A stretch of DNA of 64,000 nucleotides from Sphingomonadales bacterium (GTDB lineage Bacteria > Pseudomonadota > Alphaproteobacteria > Sphingomonadales > Sphingomonadaceae), in assembly GCA_016704425.1 (NCBI GenBank), contig JADJAC010000010.1:1-64000 (forward strand). The letters run 5' to 3'. The notes under the pieces were generated by a model, which saw only the letters and a program-made list of their open reading frames with translations, was not told the origin of the DNA and searched no databases. The position numbers were made by a program, and so were the translations under genes. Shown here one piece after another: positions 26,825 through 35,194 of this stretch (position 1 is the first letter of the stretch; each line of letters starts with the position of its first letter).

Positions 26825-27505
26825 TCAACCGCTCCTAAAGTCGGCCAGTATATCGCCTGAGTCGCGCAACTCCTCTTCGTGGCTTGCCTCGCGCCAGCTT
26901 TCGGCCAGGGCTTCCGCTTCCCACTGCTGCATGGCCGGATGCGCAATGATGTGATCGACCCATGCCTGACCCGCACCAACCTCAAGCCCATAGGTCCGAA
27001 CCCGGTAAGCTACTGGCGCAAAAAAGGCATCGACCGCGCCGAAGGCACCGCCACCCAGCCAGGGACCACCGAAGCGGGACAGGCCTTCTGCCCAAAGCTC
27101 CTTCAGCCTCTCCACATTTTGCGCGACGGCATCACTAAGCGGTTTCGGCCGCACGCGAACACCGACATTCATCGGGCAGGCGCTGCGCAGCGCCGCAAAG
27201 CCGCCATGCATTTCCGCCACTGCACATTGGGCCCAGGCCCTCGCCGCCTCATCATCGGGCCAGACACCTCCGTGCCGTTCGGCAAGGTAGAGACAGATGC
27301 CAAGCGAATCGTGGATAACCCGGTCTCCATCGAGCAGGACCGGAACCTGACCAGTCGGAGAGAAAGCCCGGAATTCGTGATAATTGACCGGCTTTGTGAA
27401 CGGCTCGATCCTGTCTTCGAACGCAATGCCCAAAGCCTTCATCAGCACCCAAGGCCGAAGCGACCAGCTCGAGTAATTCCGGTTGGCGGTGATGAGTGTG
27501 TACAT
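26825..27505 (-). CDS. Glutathione S-transferase family protein
   Basis: 226 residues. Thioredoxin-like N-domain with the GSH site ANRNYSSWSLRPWVLMKALG (Ser-Ser-Trp) and PTGQVPVLLDG, then VIHDSLGICLYLAERHG contacting GSH gamma-glutamate. The C-terminal helical domain runs from about residue 90, with VDAFFAPVAYRVRTYGL. Substrate unknown. It converges with the GDT1 gene (8-bp gap) and lies 26 bp below the scoB stop on the same strand. Confidence 0.88.
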   Translation of the reverse strand: MYTLITANRNYSSWSLRPWVLMKALGIAFEDRIEPFTKPVNYHEFRAFSPTGQVPVLLDGDRVIHDSLGICLYLAERHGGVWPDDEAARAWAQCAVAEMHGGFAALRSACPMNVGVRVRPKPLSDAVAQNVERLKELWAEGLSRFGGPWLGGGAFGAVDAFFAPVAYRVRTYGLEVGAGQAWVDHIIAHPAMQQWEAEALAESWREASHEEELRDSGDILADFRSG

Positions 27506-27531
27506 GAGCCAGCCCCACTTCGGGTTGAAGA

Positions 27532-28167
27532 TCAGACAATATAGCTCGCTGTCGTCTTTGCCGCGATCTCTTCCTTCGTCACGCCCGGTGCCATTTCAAT
27601 CAGCCTGAATGGCGAGTTGTGGTCCGGCCGCTGGAACACCGCAAGGTCCGAGATGATCATGTCCACGACATTCTTGCCCGTGAGCGGAAGAGTGCAAGCG
27701 GGGATGAACTTGGGGCTGCCGTCCTTGGCATTGTGCTCCATCACGACGATGATCTTCTTGACCCCGGCAACAAGGTCCATCGCGCCGCCCATGCCCTTGA
27801 TCATCTTGCCGGGAATCATCCAGTTCGCGATGTCCCCGTTCTCAGCGACTTCCATCGCGCCAAGGACCGTCAGGTCGATATGTCCGCCGCGGATCATCGC
27901 AAAGGATGCTGCGCTGTCGAAATAGGCCGATTGGGGAAGCTCGCTGATCGTCTGCTTGCCCGCATTGATGAGGTCGGGATCCTCCTCGCCCGCATAGGGA
28001 AACGGGCCGATACCCAACATCCCGTTTTCAGACTGCAGCGTCACTTCAACGCCTTCGGGGATGTGATTTGCAACAAGGGTTGGAATGCCAATCCCCAGAT
28101 TCACATAATAGCCGTCACGCAATTCCTTCGCCGCACGCGCGGCCATCTCGTCACGAGTCCAAGGCAT
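27532..28167 (-). CDS. scoB: 3-oxoacid CoA-transferase subunit B
   Basis: 211 residues. Class I CoA-transferase small subunit moving CoA from succinyl-CoA to acetoacetate. The catalytic glutamate lies in SENGMLGIGPFPY; other blocks are VNLGIGIPTLVANHIPEGVE, GGHIDLTVLGAMEVAENGDI and GKMIKGMGGAMDLVAGVKKI. It overlaps the DUF5076 gene at its start, and with scoA forms the enzyme that activates acetoacetate, for example from polyhydroxybutyrate breakdown. Confidence 0.95.
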   Translation of the reverse strand: MPWTRDEMAARAAKELRDGYYVNLGIGIPTLVANHIPEGVEVTLQSENGMLGIGPFPYAGEEDPDLINAGKQTISELPQSAYFDSAASFAMIRGGHIDLTVLGAMEVAENGDIANWMIPGKMIKGMGGAMDLVAGVKKIIVVMEHNAKDGSPKFIPACTLPLTGKNVVDMIISDLAVFQRPDHNSPFRLIEMAPGVTKEEIAAKTTASYIV

Positions 28168-28484
28168 TAGTTTAGCTTCCCTGCAGCTTGAATGGTCTCA
28201 ACATCGCGGACTTGCTCGCGCAATTCGGCCGCGAACCCGTCACACATTGCCTGCAATGCGAATTGTTCCTCAATTCCCCAGCGTTGCGAGTAAGCGATTG
28301 CAGCGTGGCGTACCGTATCGGCGATGAGATAGCCGAAGTGCAGGGGGTCTTCCAAGACGCCAGGTTGAATCCATACACTGCTGCCAGCGCCATCAGTTAT
28401 CCAGATTCGCGCAACTTCCGATGAATCCGCCGTCAGAACATCCCCATTTTCGAGCCCGATTTCTTGCGGTCCGCTCTGCATCAT
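28167..28484 (-). CDS. DUF5076 protein inserted between scoA and scoB
   Basis: 105 residues. Contains VARIWITDGAGSSVWIQPGV and HFGYLIADTVRHAAIAYSQR, which match the DUF5076 pattern (variable N-terminus, WI-DG strand, LADLxRH helix). No signal peptide or membrane helix. It overlaps scoA by 4 bp and meets scoB at the shared ATGA, so all three are translated together. Function unknown; its position suggests a structural or regulatory partner of the CoA-transferase. Confidence 0.7.
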   Translation of the reverse strand: MMQSGPQEIGLENGDVLTADSSEVARIWITDGAGSSVWIQPGVLEDPLHFGYLIADTVRHAAIAYSQRWGIEEQFALQAMCDGFAAELREQVRDVETIQAAGKLN

Positions 28485-29188
28485 GCCGCCTCCCTTTCGC
28501 GCACGGTTCGGAATTCGATCTTCTTGTCATAGGGAGCGCCAACAATGATGCGCTGCACATACACGCCGGGAAGGTGGATGCAGTCCGGATCGAGACTGCC
28601 AACCGGAACAATTTCTTCCACTTCAACAACGCAGACCTTGCCGCAGGTGGCGGCGGGCTGATTGAAGTTGCGCGCGGTCTTGCGAAAGACAAGGTTTCCC
28701 GTCGCGTCCGCTTTCCATGCCTTCACAATTGCAAGATCGGCGAAGATGCCACGTTCAAGGATATAATCCTGACCGTCGAACGTCTTCACATCCTTGCCAT
28801 CGGCGACCTGCGTTCCGACGCCTGTCTTGGTGTAGAAGCCGGGGATGCCGGCGCCGCCCGCACGCATGCGTTCTGCCAAGGTTCCCTGCGGGCAGAATTC
28901 CACTTCAAGCTCGCCAGCGAGGAACTGCCGCTCAAACTCCTTGTTCTCGCCGACATAGGAGGAAATCATCTTGCGGATCTGGCGGGTGCGCAAAAGCTTG
29001 CCCAGACCTTCGCCGTCAATGCCAGCGTTGTTGGAAGCAATCGTCAGGCCCTGGACACCGCTTTCGACTATGGCATCGATCAGGCGCTCGGGGATGCCGC
29101 ACAACCCGAATCCGCCTGACGCGATCAGCATGCCATCTTTGAGAAGCCCATCAAGCGCGGCTTTGGCGTCAGGATAGAGTTTTTTCAT
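28481..29188 (-). CDS. scoA: 3-oxoacid CoA-transferase subunit A
   Basis: 235 residues. MIASGGFGLCGIPERLIDAI (CoA-binding GxGxxGxP-type loop), LTIASNNAGIDGEGLGKLLR, GKDVKTFDGQDYILERGIF and RIIVGAPYDKKIEFRT are typical of the alpha subunit. A strong GGAGGGA site precedes ATG 29188. A 31-bp palindrome lies 55 bp upstream, probably the operon's operator. Confidence 0.95.
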   Translation of the reverse strand: MKKLYPDAKAALDGLLKDGMLIASGGFGLCGIPERLIDAIVESGVQGLTIASNNAGIDGEGLGKLLRTRQIRKMISSYVGENKEFERQFLAGELEVEFCPQGTLAERMRAGGAGIPGFYTKTGVGTQVADGKDVKTFDGQDYILERGIFADLAIVKAWKADATGNLVFRKTARNFNQPAATCGKVCVVEVEEIVPVGSLDPDCIHLPGVYVQRIIVGAPYDKKIEFRTVREREAA

Positions 29189-29242
29189 AAGTCCAGTCCC
29201 TCCCGGAGTCGGGCGCGGTTAGCGAGTCGTGCCAATTTTGCC

Positions 29243-29273
29243 AAATGCAATCACAGTGTCCATAATTGCATTT
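29243..29273. promoter_or_regulatory. 31-bp palindrome upstream of the sco operon
   Basis: AAATGCAAT (29243-29251) and ATTGCATTT (29265-29273) are perfect 9-bp inverted arms around 13 bp. The element lies between scoA and the VIT1-like gene, 55-85 bp before the scoA ATG, in promoter position. The size and A+T content suit a dimeric repressor such as an IclR, TetR or LysR family protein; no regulator gene is adjacent. Confidence 0.55.
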
Positions 29274-29281
29274 TGATCAAC

Positions 29282-29974
29282 TCACAGCTGTCCCAAACAA
29301 GGATCCGATACCCGCCGTCGCAGCCATTGCGAAAGCACCCCAGAATGTGACTCTGATGATGGCTCTGACGACGCTGGCGCCGCCCAGTTTTGCGCCAACC
29401 CCCCAAGCAGCGCAAGAAAGGCAATCGCTGACAGAGTCACAGCAATCGAGAGAGCGGCGCCCGAGAAGAGGACAACCATGAGCAGGGGCAACGCAGCGCC
29501 AACCGAAAAGCTCGCCGCCGAGGCAAGTGCTGCCTGGATCGGTCGTGCGATCGCATGCTCCGCAATTCCAAGCTCGTCACGCAAATGGGTTCCGAAAGCA
29601 TCATGTGCCGTCAACTGATCTGCAACCTGTTCGGCAAGTGCGCGGTCCAACCCGCGCTTCTGATATATCCCGATCAGCTCCTCCCGTTCAGCTGCGGAAT
29701 CCGTTGCAAGTTCCTGACGTTCGCGCGCCATGTCGGCTTGTTCGGAATCCGCCTGCGAGCTGACGGAGACATACTCCCCGGCGGCCATCGACATGGCGCC
29801 GGCGACCAGCCCGGCAGCACCCGTGAGCAGGATGCTCGATTGAGTGGCACCCGCGCTTGCCACGCCCATGATCAGGCTGGCTGTCGAGACAATCCCGTCA
29901 TTGGCCCCCAACACCGATGCACGGAGCCACCCGATGCGGTCAATCAGATGGGCTTCCCTGTGCAGTCTCGCCAT
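29282..29974 (-). CDS. VIT1/CCC1-type transporter with a C-terminal frameshift
   Basis: 230 residues as read from ATG 29974. IGWLRASVLGANDGIVSTAS is the conserved first helix of the CCC1/VIT1 iron/manganese transporter family; AGAMSMAAGEYVSVSSQADS is the metal-coordinating GEYVSVxSQxD segment. Two more helices follow (SFSVGAALPLLMVVLFSGAA). After FLALLGGLA the read frame turns to AQNWAAPASSEPSS. Adding one base near 29,400 restores GAKLGGASVVRAIIRVTFWG, a proper last helix ending at 29277. The observed frame therefore lacks its last helix, by mutation or sequencing error. Confidence 0.8.
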   Translation of the reverse strand: MARLHREAHLIDRIGWLRASVLGANDGIVSTASLIMGVASAGATQSSILLTGAAGLVAGAMSMAAGEYVSVSSQADSEQADMARERQELATDSAAEREELIGIYQKRGLDRALAEQVADQLTAHDAFGTHLRDELGIAEHAIARPIQAALASAASFSVGAALPLLMVVLFSGAALSIAVTLSAIAFLALLGGLAQNWAAPASSEPSSESHSGVLSQWLRRRVSDPCLGQL

Positions 29975-29998
29975 AATCGTCGCCTTGTGTTGGAGCAC

Positions 29999-30919
29999 TC
30001 AATATCGAAGTTTGAGCCCAGGTCGTTTCCAGCGGGTCTTCGCCAGCCGACCTGAACCCGACAGAGTAATCCACGCATCCATCATGTCTGCGCCGCCAAA
30101 GCAGATATTGGTTGTGAAGATATCATCAGTCGCAACAAATTCGACCAGCTCCCCCGCTGGCGAAACGACCGATATTCCGCATTCTCCAATAGTGGCCACG
30201 CATATATTGCCATTGGCTTCCATAGCGAGGCTGTCGAAAAACTTGTATCCGGCCGGCCGATAAAGCGGGATGCCAGGTCCACCCGGCCCGGCAGAATCAT
30301 CGACCTTGCCAGGAGCAATCACGTTGAAGGCCATCAACCGGCACGTGTAGGTTTCTGCCGCGTAGAGCCGCTTGCCATCGGGCGACAAGCCAACGCCATT
30401 GGGATTGTTCGACGGGAAGACCACTTCCTCGAGAAAGCTGCCGTCCGCCTTGGCATAGAAGATGCCGACAATGTCGTGGCAGCGTTTGGCATAATCGACC
30501 TTGCCATGATCGGTAAACCAGAAACCGCCATGCGCATCGAACATGATGTCGTTGGGCCCGCGCAGGACGCAGCCGAAATCGCCCGACTTGTAGAGAATTT
30601 CGACCTTCCCTGTCGCAATGTCGATCCGCTCGATCCGTCCGCCCGAATAGTCGTTGGCAATGCCGTGCGGCGCGAGGTATCCGTTCGACTCCAGATATTC
30701 GAAACCACCATTGTTGCAGCAGTAGAGCTTCCCGTCAGGCCCCATTGCGAGACCGTTCGGCCCGCCACCAGTTTCAGCAACAGTCTCCTTGCGTCCGTCG
30801 GGATAGACGCGCGTGATCCGCCCGTTGGCGATTTCGGTCAGAATAATGCTCCCGTCCGGCATGGCTACCGGGCCTTCGGGAAAGCGCAGGCCTTCCGCAA
30901 CAATCTCAAAATCAGCCAT
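29999..30919 (-). CDS. SMP-30/gluconolactonase/LRE family protein
   Basis: 306 residues from ATG 30919, preceded by GGGAGAGAGAT. Six-bladed propeller lactonase: EGLRFPEGPVAMPDGSIILT (metal-binding Glu), GGGPNGLAMGPDGKLY (Asn), GCVLRGPNDIMFDAHGGFW (Asn) and SNNPNGVGLSPDGKRLY (Asn-Asp). Such enzymes hydrolyse sugar or xenobiotic lactones. Its stop lies 24 bp before the VIT1-like start; an operon is possible. It is divergent from the aldehyde dehydrogenase. Confidence 0.88.
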   Translation of the reverse strand: MADFEIVAEGLRFPEGPVAMPDGSIILTEIANGRITRVYPDGRKETVAETGGGPNGLAMGPDGKLYCCNNGGFEYLESNGYLAPHGIANDYSGGRIERIDIATGKVEILYKSGDFGCVLRGPNDIMFDAHGGFWFTDHGKVDYAKRCHDIVGIFYAKADGSFLEEVVFPSNNPNGVGLSPDGKRLYAAETYTCRLMAFNVIAPGKVDDSAGPGGPGIPLYRPAGYKFFDSLAMEANGNICVATIGECGISVVSPAGELVEFVATDDIFTTNICFGGADMMDAWITLSGSGRLAKTRWKRPGLKLRY

Positions 30920-31090
30920 ATCTCTCTCCCGATCGGTGCCTTCGACTCGCACGTGCGAGCGAATTTTGATTATGTGTGCCTTTGCGCGGGGCGGTTTGTC
31001 GATAGTGCAATCTCAAAGTTTCAGCGGCTATCGTCGAAGAGGAAAATGCCCTAGAGCAGCGGCATCAGATTGACCCTGCCGAGGAATTTC

Positions 31091-32524
31091 ATGCCAACAC
31101 ATTATGATGCCGATCTTCGCCTGTTCATCAACGGCAGCTGGCGGATCGGAGAAGACCGTCACCCCGCTGGCGTTATCAATCCGGCCACGGGTGAGACGAT
31201 AGCCGAACTGCCGCTGGCAACCGCTGCCGACCTGGATGAAGCGCTCGCGTCTGCCGACAAGGGCTTCCAGACCTGGCGCGCAATGGACGTCGAGGCTCGT
31301 GGCGCAATCCTTCGCAAGGCCGCGACACTCCTGCGGGACAGGACAGAGGCTATTGCGACACTGCTCACGCTCGAACAGGGCAAGCCCCTTGCCGAAGCGC
31401 GTGGAGAAGTCTCAAGCAGCGCGACCCTGTTTGACTATTGCGCGGAAGAAGCCAAGCGCGCCTATGGCCGGGTCCTGATCCGCCCCACCGGCCAGCGCTC
31501 GATCGTTATCAAGCAGCCAGTGGGCCCGGTCGCCAGTTTCACGCCATGGAATTTTCCGGTTTACCTGATGGCCAAGAAACTGGCTTCCGCGCTCGCTGCG
31601 GGCTGTTCCGTGATCGCCAAGCCGCCAGAGGAGACACCCGGCTGCACCTCTGCCTTGATGCAATGCCTGATTGACGCGGGGGTTCCAGCCAATGTCATCC
31701 AGCTGGTTTTCGGGGTCCCTGATATGGTGAGCCGCCACCTCATCGGTTCACGCATTATCCGCAAGATCAGCTTCACGGGCTCGGTTCCGGTCGGCAAGCA
31801 TCTGATGAAACTCGCAGCCGATGGCGCCAAACGCGTCACAATGGAATTGGGCGGACATGCTCCGGTTCTGATTTTTGACGATTGCGATCTCGAGAAGACG
31901 CTCGACATGGTCGTCCCGCAAAAATTCCGGAATGCCGGTCAGGTCTGCGTTTCGCCCACCCGCTTTTATGTCCAGCAGAATATTTATGATGCCTTTGTGA
32001 AGGGTTTTGCCGCGCGGACTACCAATGTGACGACCGGCAGCGGTCTTGACGCTGAAACGAAGATGGGCCCCCTGGCCAATGCCCGGCGCCCGGCGGCCAT
32101 CGGTGCCTTGGTCGACGATGCACGGGCCAAAGGCGCGCGCGTTCTTGCAGGCGGAAATCGTGGCGATCACGGCTATTTCTTTCAGCCGACCGTACTCGCA
32201 GACGTGCCGCAGGAGGCCGACATCATGTCGAACGAGCCGTTCGGCCCCGTTGCTGTCTGCCGCCCGTTCGAGAGTTTCGACGAAGCGATCGAACAGGCCA
32301 ACCGCCTCCCCTATGGACTTGCTGCCTTCGCCTTTACCGAGAACGGGCGCCGGGCCAATTTACTGGGCGATGCCATTGAGAGCGGCATGGTCGGCATCAA
32401 TACCTTTGCAATCAGCACACCGGATTCGCCCTTTGGCGGCGTCAAGGAATCAGGCTTCGGCAGTGAAGGCGGGCCTGAGGGAATGGAAAGTTATTTCGTG
32501 ACAAAGGCGATTCACCAGGCATGA
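31091..32524 (+). CDS. NAD(P)-dependent aldehyde dehydrogenase (succinate-semialdehyde type)
   Basis: 477 residues from ATG 31091 (GAGGAATTTC upstream; a Met 21 bp earlier is less well placed). ALDH fold: FTPWNFPVYLMAKKLASALA (Asn), VTMELGGHAPVLIFDDCD (general base Glu), and the nucleophile in NAGQVCVSPTRFYV. C-terminal GVKESGFGSEGGPEGMESYF is typical of GabD-type enzymes. Its stop overlaps the start of a ThDP enzyme, so the two may act in series: decarboxylation of a 2-oxo acid to an aldehyde, then oxidation. Substrate inferred only to family level. Confidence 0.88.
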   Translation: MPTHYDADLRLFINGSWRIGEDRHPAGVINPATGETIAELPLATAADLDEALASADKGFQTWRAMDVEARGAILRKAATLLRDRTEAIATLLTLEQGKPLAEARGEVSSSATLFDYCAEEAKRAYGRVLIRPTGQRSIVIKQPVGPVASFTPWNFPVYLMAKKLASALAAGCSVIAKPPEETPGCTSALMQCLIDAGVPANVIQLVFGVPDMVSRHLIGSRIIRKISFTGSVPVGKHLMKLAADGAKRVTMELGGHAPVLIFDDCDLEKTLDMVVPQKFRNAGQVCVSPTRFYVQQNIYDAFVKGFAARTTNVTTGSGLDAETKMGPLANARRPAAIGALVDDARAKGARVLAGGNRGDHGYFFQPTVLADVPQEADIMSNEPFGPVAVCRPFESFDEAIEQANRLPYGLAAFAFTENGRRANLLGDAIESGMVGINTFAISTPDSPFGGVKESGFGSEGGPEGMESYFVTKAIHQA

Positions 32525-34176
32525 GCAACACGCGCACCGGCGGCCGTATTCTTGTTGACCAGCTTGTCATCCAGGGCTGCGACCGCATCTTCACCGTTCC
32601 GGGCGAGAGCTTTCTTGCCGTGCTCGACGCGCTGCACGATACGCCCGAAATCCAGACCGTCATCTGCAGGCAGGAGGGCGGCGTCACCTATATGGCCTGT
32701 GCCGACGGCACCCTGACCGGGCGGCCTGGCATTGCCTTTGTGACCCGCGGGCCGGGAGCCACCAATGCCAGCATCGGCGTTCATGTGGCGATGCAGGATT
32801 CGCAGCCGATGATCCTGTTCATTGGGGATGTGGATCGTGGCATGCGGGACCGGGAAGGATTTCAGGAAGTCGATTTCACGGCGATGTTCACGCCACTTGC
32901 CAAATGGGCAACGCGGATCGACGATCCTGCCCGTATCCCGGAATATGTTGCCCGCGCATATTCCGTCGCGATGTCCGGCAGGCCGGGACCGGTTGTGATC
33001 GCACTTCCGGAAGACATGCTGATCGAAGTGGCGGAGGCTGTTGACCGGCCGCGTGTCGACCGCCCTGCACAGGCGCCCGACACTGGAACAATGGAGACGT
33101 TCGCATCGCTCATATCGTCTGCCCAATCTCCCGTCGCGATCATTGGTGGTGCAGGATGGAACGATGATGCCGCGCGAGACTTTGCAGAATTTGCGGCGGC
33201 GCACGGCATCCCCGTTGCTGCCGGGTTTCGCCGGCAAGATGCCATTGCGAACGACTGCCCCGTCTGGGCGGGCAATCTGGGCTATGGCCCCAATCCCAAA
33301 TTGACTGACAGGATCAAGTCTGCCGACCTGATCCTTGCCGTCGGCGCACGCCTCGGCGAAGCGACGACGGACAGCTACACCTTGGTCACGCCGGATCACC
33401 CGGGAAAAACCCTCATCCATGTTCACCCGGACCCGAACGAATTGGGCCACGTCTATCGCGCGGATCTCGCAATTTGCGCCGGGATGCCTGAATTCGCCCG
33501 AGCGGCGGCGGCTATGCCTAAACCGCAAGAGCCAAAGCCTGCAGGCTCTGAGGCCCATGCGGAATGGAAGGCCTGGAACACAGCAGCACCTTTCGACACG
33601 CGCGTCGATCTTGGCATGTGCGTTGCGGCCATGCGGGAGGCCCTTCCTGCCGACACCATCATCTGCAACGGCGCAGGGAATTTCTCGGGCTGGTGGCATC
33701 GGTATTGGTCGCACCCGAAACATGGTACGCAACTGGCGCCGACTGCTGGGGCCATGGGTTATGGGCCACCGGCGGCCGTCGCCGCAGCGCTGCGTCATCC
33801 CGAACGCAGTGTGGTTGCGCTGGCCGGTGATGGCGATTTCATGATGAACGGGCAGGAACTGGCGACAGCTGTTCAATATGGCTGTGACATGCTGGTGCTT
33901 GTGATCGACAATGGCGCTTACGGGACAATCCGCATGCATCAGGAACGCGAGTATCCGACGCGAGTCAGCGGGACCACGCTCCACAATCCTGATTTTGCGG
34001 CGCTGGCTCGCGCCTATGGCGGGTGGGCGGAAACCGTCGAGGCGACTGCCGATTTCGCGCCGGCGCTGAGCCGCGCCCTCGAACACAAGGGCTTGCGGCT
34101 GCTCCATCTCAAGACCGACGTCGAACGGATCAGCGCCGGCACGACAATCAGTGTGCTTCGCGGAGTCACTCGTTGA
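32521..34176 (+). CDS. Thiamine-diphosphate decarboxylase / acetolactate synthase-like
   Basis: 551 residues. N-terminal PYR domain with FTVPGESFLAVLDALHD and the ThDP-activating glutamate in CRQEGGVTYMA; the middle domain includes PVAIIGGAGWNDDAARDFAE; the C-terminal PP domain holds ALAGDGDFMMNGQELATAVQ then NGAYGTIRMHQE, the GDG...N Mg/ThDP motif. It resembles large acetolactate-synthase-like and benzoylformate decarboxylase-like proteins. No small regulatory subunit is nearby, which argues against branched-chain amino acid synthesis. Coupled to the aldehyde dehydrogenase (ATGA). Confidence 0.85.
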   Translation: MSNTRTGGRILVDQLVIQGCDRIFTVPGESFLAVLDALHDTPEIQTVICRQEGGVTYMACADGTLTGRPGIAFVTRGPGATNASIGVHVAMQDSQPMILFIGDVDRGMRDREGFQEVDFTAMFTPLAKWATRIDDPARIPEYVARAYSVAMSGRPGPVVIALPEDMLIEVAEAVDRPRVDRPAQAPDTGTMETFASLISSAQSPVAIIGGAGWNDDAARDFAEFAAAHGIPVAAGFRRQDAIANDCPVWAGNLGYGPNPKLTDRIKSADLILAVGARLGEATTDSYTLVTPDHPGKTLIHVHPDPNELGHVYRADLAICAGMPEFARAAAAMPKPQEPKPAGSEAHAEWKAWNTAAPFDTRVDLGMCVAAMREALPADTIICNGAGNFSGWWHRYWSHPKHGTQLAPTAGAMGYGPPAAVAAALRHPERSVVALAGDGDFMMNGQELATAVQYGCDMLVLVIDNGAYGTIRMHQEREYPTRVSGTTLHNPDFAALARAYGGWAETVEATADFAPALSRALEHKGLRLLHLKTDVERISAGTTISVLRGVTR

Positions 34177-34198
34177 CACAACGAGCTTAGCAGTAGCC

Positions 34199-35194
34199 AT
34201 GTCGCGTTACTATTCCGGTCCGCCGAGCGATCATTTCGACGGAGAGCGCTTCTTCGGGCCGCAACGCAGTGGCGGCAAAGGCCTGGGCCCATTGCTCAAA
34301 TGGCAGTTGGGGAGCAAGCGGGCGAAATGGCCGCGCTGGATCGACAATGCGTCACAGCCACCGCCGCCGGAACGACTCGAAGGCAACGGCATTCAGCTCA
34401 CGATGATTGGCCATGTCAGCGTCCTCATCCAGACAGCCGGCGTGAATATCCTGACCGACCCGGTCTGGTCTGACCGCGCAAGCCCGTTCCAGGTGGCTGG
34501 ACCAAAGCGCGTGCGCGCGCCGGGCATTACCCTCGATGCCCTGCCTCCCATTGATCTCATTCTGGTCAGCCACAATCATTATGACCATCTGGACACGACG
34601 ACACTTGACCGGCTTGTCCACCGTTTCGATCCGGAAATCGTGACGCCGCTTGGCAATGGTACGATTATTCGACAGGCCACGCCCAATGCCCGAATCGTCG
34701 AAATCGACTGGGATGACACAACGGCTCACGGTCCACTCACGATAGAAGCAGAGCCCGTCAATCACTGGTCGGCGCGCTGGTCGACCGACCGGAACGAAGC
34801 ACTTTGGGCGGGCATGACAATCCATGCGCCGGCTCGACGCATCTTCTTCAATGGCGACTCAGGATATGCAGGGGGCTGGTGGGTCGACCGGCTGATGCAG
34901 AAGCATGGCACGATCGATGTCTCGCTCTGCCCCATCGGTGCCTATGAGCCGCGCTGGTTCATGAAGGATGCCCATATGGACCCCGACGAAGCGGTCGAGG
35001 TCTACAAGACGATGAATGGGCCCATGACGCTGGGGTTCCACTGGGGTGTCTTCCAGCTGACCGACGAGCCCATCAATGAACCGAAGGAGCGACTGATGGC
35101 GGCGCTGGCGCGCGAAGGGATCGATCCTGCGCGCTTCCGCACGTTGGAGCCCGGTGAAAGCTGGACACTCCCGGATGTCGCACTGAACCTCTAA
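34199..35194 (+). CDS. MBL-fold hydrolase (NAPE-PLD / UlaG-like)
   Basis: 331 residues. Beta-lactamase-fold motif ILVSHNHYDHLDTTTL (about residues 120-135) binds two metals; further ligands lie in PVNHWSARWSTDRNEALW, FFNGDSGYAGGW and FHWGVFQLTDEP. The Trp-rich C-terminal half matches the NAPE-phospholipase D-like branch. Substrate unknown in bacteria. It follows the ThDP enzyme by 22 bp and converges with the prolyl isomerase gene, with the two stops overlapping. Confidence 0.85.
   Translation: MSRYYSGPPSDHFDGERFFGPQRSGGKGLGPLLKWQLGSKRAKWPRWIDNASQPPPPERLEGNGIQLTMIGHVSVLIQTAGVNILTDPVWSDRASPFQVAGPKRVRAPGITLDALPPIDLILVSHNHYDHLDTTTLDRLVHRFDPEIVTPLGNGTIIRQATPNARIVEIDWDDTTAHGPLTIEAEPVNHWSARWSTDRNEALWAGMTIHAPARRIFFNGDSGYAGGWWVDRLMQKHGTIDVSLCPIGAYEPRWFMKDAHMDPDEAVEVYKTMNGPMTLGFHWGVFQLTDEPINEPKERLMAALAREGIDPARFRTLEPGESWTLPDVALNL

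Noticed and set aside
32512..34200. A 562-codon open frame on the minus strand
   Set aside because: Antisense to the ThDP enzyme, whose catalytic motifs are intact on the plus strand.
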